From assembly GCF_001675285.1 (NCBI RefSeq), contig NZ_LSGQ01000031.1:1-64000 (forward strand): a DNA stretch of 64,000 nucleotides, given 5' to 3'. The translations under genes and the position numbers were made by a program. Below are positions 16,257 through 25,119 of the stretch, one piece after another. The stretch is from Elizabethkingia miricola. GTDB lineage: Bacteria > Bacteroidota > Bacteroidia > Flavobacteriales > Weeksellaceae. How positions within the stretch are numbered: the first letter of the stretch is position 1; every line of letters starts with the position of its first letter. The notes under the pieces were generated by a model. The model saw only the letters and a list, made by a program, of their open reading frames with translations. It searched no databases and had not been told where the DNA came from.

Positions 16257-16457
16257 TTGTGTATCTTCATAATTAATAATACACAACTATATCCAAGTTC
16301 CGGTAATACTTACGACAGTCTTGCAGAAACTTATGAGAGCTCGGGTAATAGATTAATGGCTCTTAAAAACTACCGGCGCTCATTGGAATACTCTCCTGAT
16401 AATACCAATGCAAAAGAACAAATCAGATTATTGGATAAACAAATCAAAAGTCGTTAA
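16257..16457 (+). pseudogene. C-terminal TPR fragment of a larger protein
   Basis: Only the last 60 or so residues of a protein are left: YPSSGNTYDSLAETYESSGN then RLMALKNYRRSLEYSPDNTN and a basic end. This pattern is the C-terminal tetratricopeptide tail that follows an esterase or beta-lactamase-like domain in many Bacteroidota proteins. The first few codons upstream do not fit and no catalytic part is present, so it is a truncated remnant, probably made by the rearrangement that brought in the gene at 15488. Confidence 0.6.
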
Positions 16458-16492
16458 TCCCTGACTGTTAAAATTTATATTTCAAAAAACTG

Positions 16493-16687
16493 TTATTCAT
16501 CATTATCTTTCTTTTTCTCTTCTAAAGATCTCCCGAATGCACTATCTGATGAAGTCAGATGTTTTATAGGGGCCTTTAAAGCTTTTGCTTTTTCCAAGAC
16601 TATTTTAGCTCTTTCTAAGTCTGTTTTCTTACTGTTGTTACCTAAATTGTCTGGAATATCACCTGTTTTGCTTTTTCTCTTAGACAT
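16493..16687 (-). CDS. Small charged protein, 64 aa
   Basis: 64 residues, highly charged and hydrophilic (MSKRKSKTGD start; EEKKKDNDE end), with one amphipathic helix at about 22-42. There is no signal or membrane segment and no recognised family. It is convergent with the TPR fragment. Confidence 0.5.
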   Translation of the reverse strand: MSKRKSKTGDIPDNLGNNSKKTDLERAKIVLEKAKALKAPIKHLTSSDSAFGRSLEEKKKDNDE

Positions 16688-16827
16688 ATTTAATATTTGT
16701 CTACAAGTTAATCATTTAATAATTAAGGAGTTTTAAAATTTGCTATTTTTTCCCGGACCTCTATGCAGACTTCTGTATTAATTGTCACTTATCTTTAATA
16801 TTACATCCCTATTTAGTGAAATAACAT

Positions 16828-16835
16828 TATATTTG
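16828..16835 (+). promoter_or_regulatory. -7 promoter box of the GG-leader peptide gene
   Basis: TATATTTG, a full TAnnTTTG match 25 bases before the ATG at 16860, giving a short leader. No clear -33 box. Confidence 0.6.
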
Positions 16836-16859
16836 CCTTAACCAATTAAATATTATACA

Positions 16860-17009
16860 ATGAAAAATTTAAAGAAAATCAACAGAAGCGAATTAAAATC
16901 TTTATTAGGTGGAGGTAACGGACCAATAACATGCCCAAGTGGATATAAACGTTCCTTATGTATGCAACCTGAGGATCCAGGATGTGAGCCTAAATGTGAA
17001 AAAGCATAA
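16860..17009 (+). CDS. Bacteriocin-like GG-leader peptide, 49 aa
   Basis: 49 residues. The leader MKNLKKINRSELKSLLGGG is a classic double-glycine leader; the core (about residues 20-49) is small, rich in Pro and Gly and carries four cysteines (CPSG, LCMQ, GCEP, KCEK). Family knowledge: such genes are annotated as bacteriocin-like or GG-type natural-product precursors in Chryseobacterium and relatives, processed by C39 peptidase-transporters. No transporter, maturase or immunity gene is nearby. It has its own promoter and a strong terminator, so it is a monocistronic unit. Activity is unknown. Confidence 0.75.
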   Translation: MKNLKKINRSELKSLLGGGNGPITCPSGYKRSLCMQPEDPGCEPKCEKA

Positions 17010-17054
17010 GTTTATTTCCAAAAAATAAGTAAATAGAATTTTGCTTAGTTATAT

Positions 17055-17083
17055 AAACCTTACTTATGCAAGTAAGGTTTTTT
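17055..17083 (+). terminator. Terminator of the GG-leader peptide gene
   Basis: 11-bp stem AAACCTTACTT / AAGTAAGGTTT, loop ATGC, then a T run. Confidence 0.9.
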
Positions 17084-17293
17084 CATTTCTTTTTATTGTA
17101 AATTTTCACAGCATTTTTAATTGCTGTTTTATAGTTTCTTGGCAGAATCAATAATTTTCGACTTTTATCGTAGTTCTGCATTCTTTTATTCCAAATTTTT
17201 AATGGAAATTATCATACTATCCCACTGTTTAGTAAATCCTATAGTACTTTCATGAAATGCAGAGAACGTAATAGACACATATACCACAACTCG

Positions 17294-18820
17294 CTATTTT
17301 TCAATAAGATATTCGTCAATTTTCACTGACCTGTTTTTATTATTTGCCCTCTCAATAGACTTTAGAATATCCTTTATCTGAGTTTTATTTATCATATGTG
17401 CTCCAAAAAAAACATTTTCTATTGTTTTTGTATTTTTAATATTATCTAAAGGATTTTTTGAGAGAAGTACTAAATCTGCATTGTATCCAACTTTTATTTT
17501 GCCAGTACTGCTTTTCATCCAATTACTTGGTGCAACAGTTGCAGAATAGAGAGCTTGAGTATTTGTCATCCCGGATTTGGTTAATGATTCTAATTCATCA
17601 TGTAAAGAAAATCCTGCTACAACAGTAGCCACACTTGAATCCGTTCCTGCTATCAATGTAACTTTGTTATCGATCAAAGCTTTTACCATTATATGTATCG
17701 CTTCTGCATAAGTTTTCCAATAGGTAAATGAACGCCTTCTTGCTTCAGGATTATTTTTCCCATCATATTCATAAGCATTTTTACCCGGCAACCAACCCAA
17801 TTTATGAATTGGGGTACCTTCAATAATTTTTGGATTCACATATTTTAATTCTACTTCTTTAAGTTTAGATTTAAGGTCGAATCTTTGTTCCAGAAAACTT
17901 TCACATAACCAAACTGTTGAAGTGACACTGATATTATTTTCTTTTAATTTCTTAGCAATCTGATTAGAACGCAGTTTTAAAAAATTAAGGTATTCTTCAG
18001 GATTTTTTGCAATTGACTTTCCAAAATCATCAATAGTTTTTTTAGTAATTTCTTCTATGTGAGCAATCTCAATTTGACCTGAAGAATAAAAATTATCTAA
18101 ACTAACTAAAGGGATATGACCAATAACCGGAATATGGTTTTCTTTTGCTATTTCAATGGTGGCCTTAAATGTTTCAGGATTTACAAAACCGTACATTTTA
18201 ATAGCATCATAACCATCTTGTTTTATTTTCTTTATGGCTTTTTGGGCACCATTTTTATTAGAATAATCGATAGATTGTCTTGTCCAAGCATAATAATACC
18301 CCATTAATCCACTCTCACTATATATAGGAGGAGATGCTACATAAAGTCGAGGACCTATTCCATTTTTATTGATTTCTTTCCTCCAATCTAATATCATAGG
18401 ATTACCAGCCATCTCTCTGATATAAGTAACACCATTTACTAAATATAAAAACAGATCGTTTTTGCTTTCCCTTAAATGCGCATGGCTATCTATAAGCCCC
18501 GGAATTAAGTATTTACTAGTGCCATCAATGATTATATTATTACTATTCAATAATAAATTTGTACCTATTTGAACAATTTTACCTTCTTTAAGAATTACAT
18601 CTTTATTTCTTATAAAGTAACTGCAATCCTCAGAAAGAATATTGGTATTTCTTATCTGGACTATTTTACTTGACTTAACAAACCTCTCAATATTTATAAC
18701 CTCAGTAGACTTACCTAATATTTTATTTAATTCATTATCCGCCCAAATAAAAGTGATACAAAGCAGTCCAAACAATAGTATAATAGTGTATAAAGTTCTT
18801 CGCAGCCATTTCTTTTTCAT
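17294..18820 (-). CDS. Membrane-anchored amidohydrolase
   Basis: 508 residues from the ATG at 18820 (a further in-frame ATG at 18847 is less likely). A basic N-terminus and one hydrophobic segment (about 9-28) give a signal anchor. The amidohydrolase metal site is visible: GLIDSHAHL (His pair), AIKMYG (bridging Lys), GHIP and IAHIEE (His), and AGTDSS (Asp). The composite beta-domain signature GYNADLVLLSKNPLDNIKN closes the C-terminus. Family knowledge: such envelope enzymes are often peptidase- or imidazolonepropionase-like with unknown substrate. A -7 box TACTTTTG (minus strand, 18845-18852) lies just upstream. The LytTR regulator at 18923 is a likely controller. Confidence 0.87.
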   Translation of the reverse strand: MKKKWLRRTLYTIILLFGLLCITFIWADNELNKILGKSTEVINIERFVKSSKIVQIRNTNILSEDCSYFIRNKDVILKEGKIVQIGTNLLLNSNNIIIDGTSKYLIPGLIDSHAHLRESKNDLFLYLVNGVTYIREMAGNPMILDWRKEINKNGIGPRLYVASPPIYSESGLMGYYYAWTRQSIDYSNKNGAQKAIKKIKQDGYDAIKMYGFVNPETFKATIEIAKENHIPVIGHIPLVSLDNFYSSGQIEIAHIEEITKKTIDDFGKSIAKNPEEYLNFLKLRSNQIAKKLKENNISVTSTVWLCESFLEQRFDLKSKLKEVELKYVNPKIIEGTPIHKLGWLPGKNAYEYDGKNNPEARRRSFTYWKTYAEAIHIMVKALIDNKVTLIAGTDSSVATVVAGFSLHDELESLTKSGMTNTQALYSATVAPSNWMKSSTGKIKVGYNADLVLLSKNPLDNIKNTKTIENVFFGAHMINKTQIKDILKSIERANNKNRSVKIDEYLIEK

Positions 18821-18922
18821 ATGTAATATTTTAAAATTGTGGCTCAAAAGTAAACTTAAGTACTGCTGATTCAGCTTATAAAAAGCGATTCGGGATAAAA
18901 CATCGCATTTTAGGGACGAAAT

Positions 18923-19663
18923 TTATAGTGACATTAAACTATCCTTATAGCTTTTGGAAACGGGTAGTTCCTTTTGTGTAACGAAAATCGTATTTTGATC
19001 TTTCCAAGCTTTAAAATGAGATGGATTTATTAAATGTGAACGATGTATCTGGATTAAAAAATCAAAATCATATTGAACCTTTTTTAATGTACTACGAATC
19101 ACTTTTGTTTTTAACTGGTTGTCATCTATAAAGAATATATCAATATAATTTTGAGAATTTGACACACAGACTAAATTGTCTTTTTTTATTTTTAAAACAT
19201 CTAATTTATTTTCTCCTCTAATAATGATGTTTTCATCCTCTAAAGGAATTAATCTGGTTAGATATATTCTTGCTAAAACTATTATCGGAGTTGATATAAA
19301 AGCTGATTTCAGACTGATTGTTTGCACAAAATTTAAAAAATCAAATCCACCGTTTAAAATGGGAGATTTATAATAAGCAAAAGTGCTAAACAAAAAAAGT
19401 AATTGGAAAAACACAAGACTAGCAATTTCCAGCCCAATATTCCATTTAGAAATTCTATAATAAATTTTTTGTTGAATTATGGCAAGTAATCCATAGCATA
19501 AAAATGAAATTATACTAAATCCAGAACTTATAAATATCCAATTTTTGAAGCTTATGCTTCCATCATCAAAAGGTCTTATTAAGAATGCAAAAAAGAATAG
19601 CCACATAGCGATGAAAATCCCCACCAATAAATGATGTTTAATCGATGGATTTATCTTTTTCAT
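18923..19663 (-). CDS. Membrane LytTR-domain transcriptional regulator
   Basis: 246 residues: four hydrophobic segments in residues 10-135, then a C-terminal LytTR DNA-binding domain (about 148-246) with NSQNYIDIFFIDDNQL, RSTLKKVQ and the conserved IQIHRSHLINP. There is no receiver domain, so it is a one-component membrane sensor-regulator of a type common in Flavobacteriia. It lies about 100 bases upstream of the amidohydrolase on the same strand, which makes that gene the first candidate target. Confidence 0.85.
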   Translation of the reverse strand: MKKINPSIKHHLLVGIFIAMWLFFFAFLIRPFDDGSISFKNWIFISSGFSIISFLCYGLLAIIQQKIYYRISKWNIGLEIASLVFFQLLFLFSTFAYYKSPILNGGFDFLNFVQTISLKSAFISTPIIVLARIYLTRLIPLEDENIIIRGENKLDVLKIKKDNLVCVSNSQNYIDIFFIDDNQLKTKVIRSTLKKVQYDFDFLIQIHRSHLINPSHFKAWKDQNTIFVTQKELPVSKSYKDSLMSL

Positions 19664-20185
19664 TTCATATGTTTTATAGGCTTGTTATAAAGTATTTGTT
19701 ACAATAAAAACGTTGCGAAGTTACAAAATATCTACTTGATACTTATTTATTCAGACTGTTCATATGATGTTTTTAATATGGATATTTGACAATCAATTGA
19801 ATAAGTTTCAACATCCAGAAGATGTTCGAAGAAAATTTTCATTATCCATTCATTCCTATCTATTTTACAAGTAGATATATAAGAGCCACTACTCTATTTC
19901 TATATTTTGTTTTAGGTAGGTTCTTAGATGAATTTCCGATCATAATTATGTAAGCTCCTTTTTCTACAATCCAGGTTCATTTTCTCATCCAGGAATTTAT
20001 GTTCTTGCTCCAGAACTTCTATCATCACCTCTTTTGATTATCCTGTATCAGGGATTCCTTTTTAAAAGCCTTTTACTCAATAACTGCTCTTCATACCGTA
20101 GCTAATATCTATCATATATGCCTATTATAAAAATCAGCTTGTTAATTTTTTATAAGATACATAATACACAAATCAAAAAAAAACC
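19664..20185. other. Gene-poor stretch before lysC
   Basis: About 520 bases with no convincing gene. A 33-codon frame on the minus strand (MIEVLEQEHKFLDEKMNL and on) has no upstream context and is not supported. It may hold decayed DNA; the lysC control region begins at 20186. Confidence 0.4.
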
Positions 20186-20193
20186 TATATTTG
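20186..20193 (+). promoter_or_regulatory. lysC: -7 promoter box of the lysC leader
   Basis: TATATTTG, a full TAnnTTTG match. The expected start of transcription (about 20200) is 13 bases before the leader-peptide ATG at 20213. Confidence 0.65.
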
Positions 20194-20212
20194 CCCACAG
20201 AAAAAATAAGAA

Positions 20213-20269
20213 ATGATATTGTCTAACTTAAAAAAGGGAAAGAAACAGAACTTGCGTAGAACTTCGTGA
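20213..20269 (+). CDS. Putative leader peptide of the lysC attenuator
   Basis: 18 residues, MILSNLKKGKKQNLRRTS, with four Lys in five codons (LKKGKK) and two Arg. It starts right after the predicted transcription start and ends before a strong terminator that precedes lysC. Its last codons and stop (TCGTGA, 20264-20269) can pair with TCACGA (20315-20320) in the loop and 3' arm of the terminator. Stalling on the Lys codons would leave TCGTGA free to pair and block termination, while a ribosome at the stop codon would cover it. This is the logic of classical amino-acid attenuation. Confidence 0.55.
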   Translation: MILSNLKKGKKQNLRRTS

Positions 20270-20304
20270 GTCATTTTCCTTTGGTTAGAATCGAAATATA
20301 TAAG

Positions 20305-20334
20305 GAGCTTGTCATCACGACAAGCTCTTTTTTT
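20305..20334 (+). terminator. Attenuator-type terminator in the lysC leader
   Basis: 9-bp perfect stem GAGCTTGTC / GACAAGCTC, loop ATCAC, followed by seven T. It lies between the lysC promoter and the lysC start codon, so it must be read through for lysC expression. Confidence 0.85.
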
Positions 20335-20370
20335 GCTTATAATCTAATCATTAACAATTTAAATATATTT

Positions 20371-21690
20371 ATGAAAGTATTGAAATTTGGAGGGACATCA
20401 GTAGGAAGCCCGGAAAGAATTGAACAATTATTACCTATTATCACATCTCAGGCTGCAGATAAACATCTGGTTGTATTATCTGCTGTTTCCGGAACCACAA
20501 ACGATCTCGTTGCATTATCCGAGCTATACGCCAAAAAAGAAGACAAAGCCGTTCAAAAGCATATTGATATACTTTACGATAAATATAAAAAGTTTGTAAA
20601 AGAACTATTCAGAACCGAACCTGGAACTTTAGAAGCATTAGCTTTTATCGACAATATATTTCAGTTACTGTATAAGTTTGACAGTACAAATTTCACTACT
20701 AAAGAAGAACGTATTATCTTAGCTCAGGGTGAGATTATTTCCACTACTTTATTTCATCTGCATTTAAAAGAAATAGGTATTTCTTCAGTATTATTATCAG
20801 CATTAGACTTTATGCTTATTGATAAAGAAGGTGAACCTGATGTAGAATACATAAGAGAACATGCCTCTACTGAAATGGCGAAATTCTCTGATGAAAAATT
20901 ATTTATAACCCAGGGATATATTTGCCGAAACGCACAAGGTGAAATTGATAATTTGAGAAGAGGAGGTTCAGATTATACAGCATCCTTATTAGGAGCTGCG
21001 CTACAGGTAGAAGAAATTCAGATTTGGACAGATATCGACGGGTTTCACAACAATGATCCCCGACATGTACCAAACACAAAACCTATTGCACATTTAAATT
21101 TTGATGAAGCTGCCGAGCTATCTTATTTCGGAGCAAAGATTCTGCATCCGCAAAGTGTTTTTCCTGCAAGAAAATATAATGTTCCCGTTCGTTTATTGGA
21201 CACCATGAACCTCAGTGCACCGGGAACTTTGATTTCGGGAGAAACAAAAAATCTAAATCAAATTGTAGCTATTGCTGCCAAAGATAATATTACTGCAATT
21301 CGTATTGAGTCTTCCAGAATGTTAATGGCTTATGGATTTTTGAGGAAAATTTTTGAAGTTTTTGAAACCTATAAAACTCCAATTGATATGATTACTACCT
21401 CGGAGGTAGCAGTTTCTCTGACGATTGATCAAACCGAATTCCTATCAGATATAATAAAAAAATTAGAATCTTTCGGAACTGTAGACATTGATTATGATCA
21501 ATCTATCATTTGTATTGTTGGTGATTTCAAAAAAAACAATCATGGTCTGGCAACTATAGTTTCTGAAGCTGTAAAGCATATTCCGGTACGAATGATTTCT
21601 TATGGTGGAAGTGAAAATAATATTTCATTATTAGTTCCAACAAGTTATAAAATTGAAGCACTAAGATCTCTGCACAACAGATTGTTCTAA
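20371..21690 (+). CDS. lysC: Aspartate kinase
   Basis: 439 residues from the ATG at 20371. A 35-codon upstream extension of the frame runs through the attenuator hairpin and is not coding. The kinase domain starts MKVLKFGGTSVGSPERI (ATP-binding KFGGTSV), continues with RGGSDYTASLLGAAL and DIDGFHNNDPR (aspartate and ATP site), and two ACT domains follow from about residue 300. It is monofunctional, with no homoserine dehydrogenase part. It phosphorylates aspartate, the first step to lysine, diaminopimelate, threonine and methionine. The ACT domains predict feedback inhibition; the leader predicts transcriptional attenuation. Confidence 0.95.
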   Translation: MKVLKFGGTSVGSPERIEQLLPIITSQAADKHLVVLSAVSGTTNDLVALSELYAKKEDKAVQKHIDILYDKYKKFVKELFRTEPGTLEALAFIDNIFQLLYKFDSTNFTTKEERIILAQGEIISTTLFHLHLKEIGISSVLLSALDFMLIDKEGEPDVEYIREHASTEMAKFSDEKLFITQGYICRNAQGEIDNLRRGGSDYTASLLGAALQVEEIQIWTDIDGFHNNDPRHVPNTKPIAHLNFDEAAELSYFGAKILHPQSVFPARKYNVPVRLLDTMNLSAPGTLISGETKNLNQIVAIAAKDNITAIRIESSRMLMAYGFLRKIFEVFETYKTPIDMITTSEVAVSLTIDQTEFLSDIIKKLESFGTVDIDYDQSIICIVGDFKKNNHGLATIVSEAVKHIPVRMISYGGSENNISLLVPTSYKIEALRSLHNRLF

Positions 21691-21710
21691 AAATAAATCG
21701 GCAACAATAA

Positions 21711-21742
21711 AGCCCGTGATGATAATTTTATCACGGGCTTTT
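21711..21742 (+). terminator. Terminator of lysC
   Basis: 10-bp stem AGCCCGTGAT / ATCACGGGCT with T-run, between convergent lysC and the cupin gene. Confidence 0.9.
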
Positions 21743-21762
21743 ACTATAAACAACTCATCAGA

Positions 21763-22116
21763 TTAAAGAATCTCCACTTCTTCCGGAACTATAAACATAA
21801 TCATACAGCCATTATCTGACTTTACAGAATGTTTGAAATTAGGTGGTGTATACAAATAGTCTCCTTTTTCCAGCTCAGCACCTGCTATAGTCGCTTTTCC
21901 TTCCATTATAAATAGCTCTTCACCTGCAGGATGATTATGATAGGGATAACTCGCTCCTGGTTCAAACTTTAAAAGAATTGTTGTAGAACGGTTTTTCTCC
22001 AAATCAAATTTTAAAGATTTTACAAAAATACCTTCATAATGGATTCCTTTCTCGATTAAAGGCTGCCATTCTTTCTGTTCTGTCTTTACAATGTAGTCAT
22101 AGATGTTCGTGTTCAT
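21763..22116 (-). CDS. Cupin-domain protein, ChrR-like
   Basis: 117 residues, a single cupin. Motif 1 is PGASYPYHNHPAGEELFIMEG (His, His and Glu metal ligands) and motif 2 is GDYLYTPPNFKHSV (His ligand). Family knowledge: this type resembles the ChrR anti-sigma cupin domain, which binds metal and may act on reactive or toxic small molecules. It follows the DoxX gene by 19 bases on the same strand, so the two form an operon. Confidence 0.85.
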   Translation of the reverse strand: MNTNIYDYIVKTEQKEWQPLIEKGIHYEGIFVKSLKFDLEKNRSTTILLKFEPGASYPYHNHPAGEELFIMEGKATIAGAELEKGDYLYTPPNFKHSVKSDNGCMIMFIVPEEVEIL

Positions 22117-22135
22117 GATATTGAATGTTAAATTG

Positions 22136-22555
22136 TTATTGATGTAAAAGCTGATCCAAAGACCATATATAATGCGAAAAGGTACTCAACAAAAAGGCTC
22201 CGGCACTGAATACAAAAACAGAATAGTCCAATGGCTCTTTACAGCCAAAGGAAATACTCATCGCAATGCCAAATAAAACAGTGAGAATAGCAGCACATAA
22301 AGCAGTTTTACGTACCCTATAACCTATAAGAAGTAAGATCCCAATGGAGGATTCTGCAATAGTAGATAGTACTGCAAGGGATGGAATCCATGAATATGGT
22401 AAAAAAGAATTTACTTCAGCCGTATACCGGACAAATTTGCTCCAACCCGAAGACTGTGCACCCCAAAGGTTTAACCTGCTGGACACAGCAGATAAAAATC
22501 CAGCTGCCAGTACTATTCTCAACAGAAAAACAGCGATATTTTGTCTCACTTTCAT
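22136..22555 (-). CDS. DoxX-like membrane protein
   Basis: 139 residues with four membrane segments (about 8-25, 53-72, 80-97, 110-128) in the DoxX/DoxD order, including the small-residue segment AESSIGILLLIGYRVRKTALCAA. Function of DoxX-like proteins is poorly known, with links to thiol or redox stress at the inner membrane. First gene of a two-gene operon with the cupin. The AraC gene upstream on the same strand is a likely regulator. Confidence 0.85.
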   Translation of the reverse strand: MKVRQNIAVFLLRIVLAAGFLSAVSSRLNLWGAQSSGWSKFVRYTAEVNSFLPYSWIPSLAVLSTIAESSIGILLLIGYRVRKTALCAAILTVLFGIAMSISFGCKEPLDYSVFVFSAGAFLLSTFSHYIWSLDQLLHQ

Positions 22556-22748
22556 AAGAGTAATTTTTAGTTCTTAATGACAGGGACAAAGTTCAGAGAA
22601 AGGAAGACCTTAAAGAATAGACAATTCTGGAAAAAGCATATAATATTTGAAGATGGCACAAATTTCCATGATAAGGATATAACCTCGGAATCTATATAAA
22701 TACCAGAAAGAAGTAGATACTGGGTTTATTAACAACCTCTTTCACAGG

Positions 22749-23537
22749 TCAATTCCTGACCACCTTTTGATAGTCTTTTGGAGAATGAGAAGTATGCTTT
22801 TTGAAGAAATTGGAAAAATAAAAAGGATCATTGAATCCAAGCTGATATGCAATTTCTTTTACACTCAGTTTCTCATACAGTAATAACCTCTTTGCTTCAG
22901 AAATAACGAGGCTGTAAATTACATTTTGAGCTGTTTTATTGGTATGAAGTTTTGAAACTTCATTCAATTTAGCTTCGGTAGTACTCAGAAGATCTGCAAA
23001 TCGGGAGACAGGATAGTTTTCAGAAAAATGATTCCTGACACTTTCCAGAAAATTCAAAAACAAAGCATCAGGCTTCCATATTTCATCACCATTGGCAATT
23101 TTACTCCGGTTGATTTCCACCAATAAAAGCTCAACCATAGAATGAGTAGAAATGAGGTACTGATAAGGCTTCTCATCTACTTCTTTTTCAATCAGGTTAA
23201 GAGTTTCAGTAAAAAAGGCAGGATGATATATCGTAATGATTTCGTTCATTCCGAAATGGCAGAAAAGTCCGTTGTGGAAAATAAGCTCAATATCACTGTC
23301 GCTTTTAGAGAAAAAATCCAAAGTAAATTCAAGAGCAATAAGTTCGCCTTCTACAGAAATTAGTTGATGAAATTGTCCGGAAGTTATGGTAACCAATTGG
23401 GAAGCCTCCAGTATAAAAATATTTTCATCAATCAGAATTTCTGCACTGCCCTCTTTACACCAAAACAAAGTATACTTCACGACACGTCTTGGCTCAGGAT
23501 ACCCTGCCTGATGAGAATATCTTATTATTTCAATCAT
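22749..23537 (-). CDS. AraC-family regulator with N-terminal cupin
   Basis: 262 residues: an N-terminal cupin-like sensor (about 15-130) and a C-terminal AraC domain with SVKEIAYQLGFNDPFYFSNFFKKHTSHSPKDYQK as the second, best-conserved helix-turn-helix. It lies upstream of the DoxX/cupin operon on the same strand (about 190 bases between), so control of that operon is the simplest prediction. Ligand unknown. Confidence 0.88.
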   Translation of the reverse strand: MIEIIRYSHQAGYPEPRRVVKYTLFWCKEGSAEILIDENIFILEASQLVTITSGQFHQLISVEGELIALEFTLDFFSKSDSDIELIFHNGLFCHFGMNEIITIYHPAFFTETLNLIEKEVDEKPYQYLISTHSMVELLLVEINRSKIANGDEIWKPDALFLNFLESVRNHFSENYPVSRFADLLSTTEAKLNEVSKLHTNKTAQNVIYSLVISEAKRLLLYEKLSVKEIAYQLGFNDPFYFSNFFKKHTSHSPKDYQKVVRN

Positions 23538-23727
23538 TTATTAGTTTTATTAAAATTGGAACTTCCGATATTATTTAGCTTTAATTCACTAAAACTAAAT
23601 TACAAATAATCAACATACAATCATTTATATACTTATTATACTTTCCAAAAAAATGACTTAAATGAATTGTCTGCAAATTATTATTAATAACTATACCAAT
23701 TTTCCTCTTTTTTAATTCTGTAATATC

Positions 23728-25119
23728 TTACTTCCTAAGATAAGATTGAATCTCTTTTAAGGATGCTCCCCTGTACAATATGGTACCATGCTTATCCAAT
23801 AGCACCAATGTAGGAACCCCAAAAATTCCATAATTTTTAAAATTATCTCCCTGAATGCCTTTATAATCGCAATAAAAATCTTTTGGGATATTTTTTTTAA
23901 ATTTTTCTTTAAAAACTTCTGCACTGGTATCCGATGACAAACCAATCAGACGCACACCATCCGCTTTATATTTTTTATAATTCGCAGACAATTCATTCAA
24001 TAGCTTTTCACAATGGCCACAATCGGACTGATAGAACAATAATAAAACCTGATTGTATTTACCTCCAGCCAGATCTGAAATCTTTATTGTAACTGATTCT
24101 GCCGGTACTTCCGGAGATGAATCATCGGTTTCAGGATTTAGCTGAGTCTTTATTAATGTAAGATCCGGCCCCTGAGCACCTACCGTTCCCCGGATATAAG
24201 ACGACAAGGATCCGCCATAATGTATTATTTTTCCTGATGATATAACTACCGGAGTAATTAATCCTATATAATCGTCTTTTCCGTACTGTCCTAAATAATA
24301 AGCCACTCTGCTACAAAAATCAGTATAAAGCTCAGCTGATGGAATTTTTACAGTTATGGTTTTAAATTCTTTTACAAATTCTGCTGGATCTTTTAATACA
24401 TTCGAATGAATACTTATCCAGGATTCAATAATACCAGACCAATGTCCCGATGTATATAATGTATTCCAATTAAGGTTTTCTGAAATATAATGTGTGATAT
24501 CACGCCCTCTTTCATCTTCGTGCTCGGATAACTCCCCGCCTATGCCGCGGGTAATATTCACAATAGACAGAAAGCGGCTCACATAATCTGTATTTTTCCT
24601 TAACGCTCTCTGAAACAGAACATAATCATTCTTTTGTTTTTCCTGCTCCGATTTAAAAACTGAATAATTAACATTAGAAGGGTCATAAGAGCGAGTCGCC
24701 AAAAGCATAGCCTGATAACGGGCTAATATTCCTTCCTGATTTTTATATAAAGTATTCAGTTCATAATTCCCTGTATTATTTGTGTAGATAATATTTTTCT
24801 CATTCGGTTGAGTCTCCATGCAGCTTACAGAAAAATTATGACCGGGAACAAACATATCGAGCCCTCCACCTTCTTTTGTACCGGTAATTAACCAACGGCT
24901 CATCCCAGTATAATCACCATATGCTTCAGGAACTGACAGGGTAAATTGGCCATTATCAGGGATAATACCCTGACAAACCTTTTCCTGGCGATCACCCTGA
25001 AATATAATAAAATCATAACTTTTCCCCGCAAATTTCGGGAAATTCATTTCAATCTTCTGACTCCTGATGATAATTAAACCTGAGATTATGATGATAAATT
25101 CTAAAAATTTTCTAGTCAT
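23728..25119 (-). CDS. TlpA-like thioredoxin-fold protein, envelope
   Basis: 463 residues from the ATG at 25119. It has an N-terminal signal peptide and a beta-rich N-terminal region of about 110 residues of the DUF4369-like kind. A helical middle follows, and a C-terminal thioredoxin-like domain (about 330-463) with the active-site motif DCGHC and the cis-proline segment FGVPTLVLLD. Such proteins act in the periplasm as thiol-disulfide reductases or oxidases. The CGHC dipeptide is oxidising in DsbA-type and PDI enzymes. Single gene; the partner is unknown. Confidence 0.82.
   Translation of the reverse strand: MTRKFLEFIIIISGLIIIRSQKIEMNFPKFAGKSYDFIIFQGDRQEKVCQGIIPDNGQFTLSVPEAYGDYTGMSRWLITGTKEGGGLDMFVPGHNFSVSCMETQPNEKNIIYTNNTGNYELNTLYKNQEGILARYQAMLLATRSYDPSNVNYSVFKSEQEKQKNDYVLFQRALRKNTDYVSRFLSIVNITRGIGGELSEHEDERGRDITHYISENLNWNTLYTSGHWSGIIESWISIHSNVLKDPAEFVKEFKTITVKIPSAELYTDFCSRVAYYLGQYGKDDYIGLITPVVISSGKIIHYGGSLSSYIRGTVGAQGPDLTLIKTQLNPETDDSSPEVPAESVTIKISDLAGGKYNQVLLLFYQSDCGHCEKLLNELSANYKKYKADGVRLIGLSSDTSAEVFKEKFKKNIPKDFYCDYKGIQGDNFKNYGIFGVPTLVLLDKHGTILYRGASLKEIQSYLRK

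Noticed and set aside
19664-20185. Possible transposase remnant on the minus strand
   Set aside because: A 33-codon frame with charged helix-like sequence was seen, but no transposase motif, inverted ends or target duplication supports it.
20266-20370. N-terminal extension of lysC
   Set aside because: The extra 35 codons are made of the attenuator hairpin and T run; aspartate kinases begin at the KFGGTS segment after the ATG at 20371.
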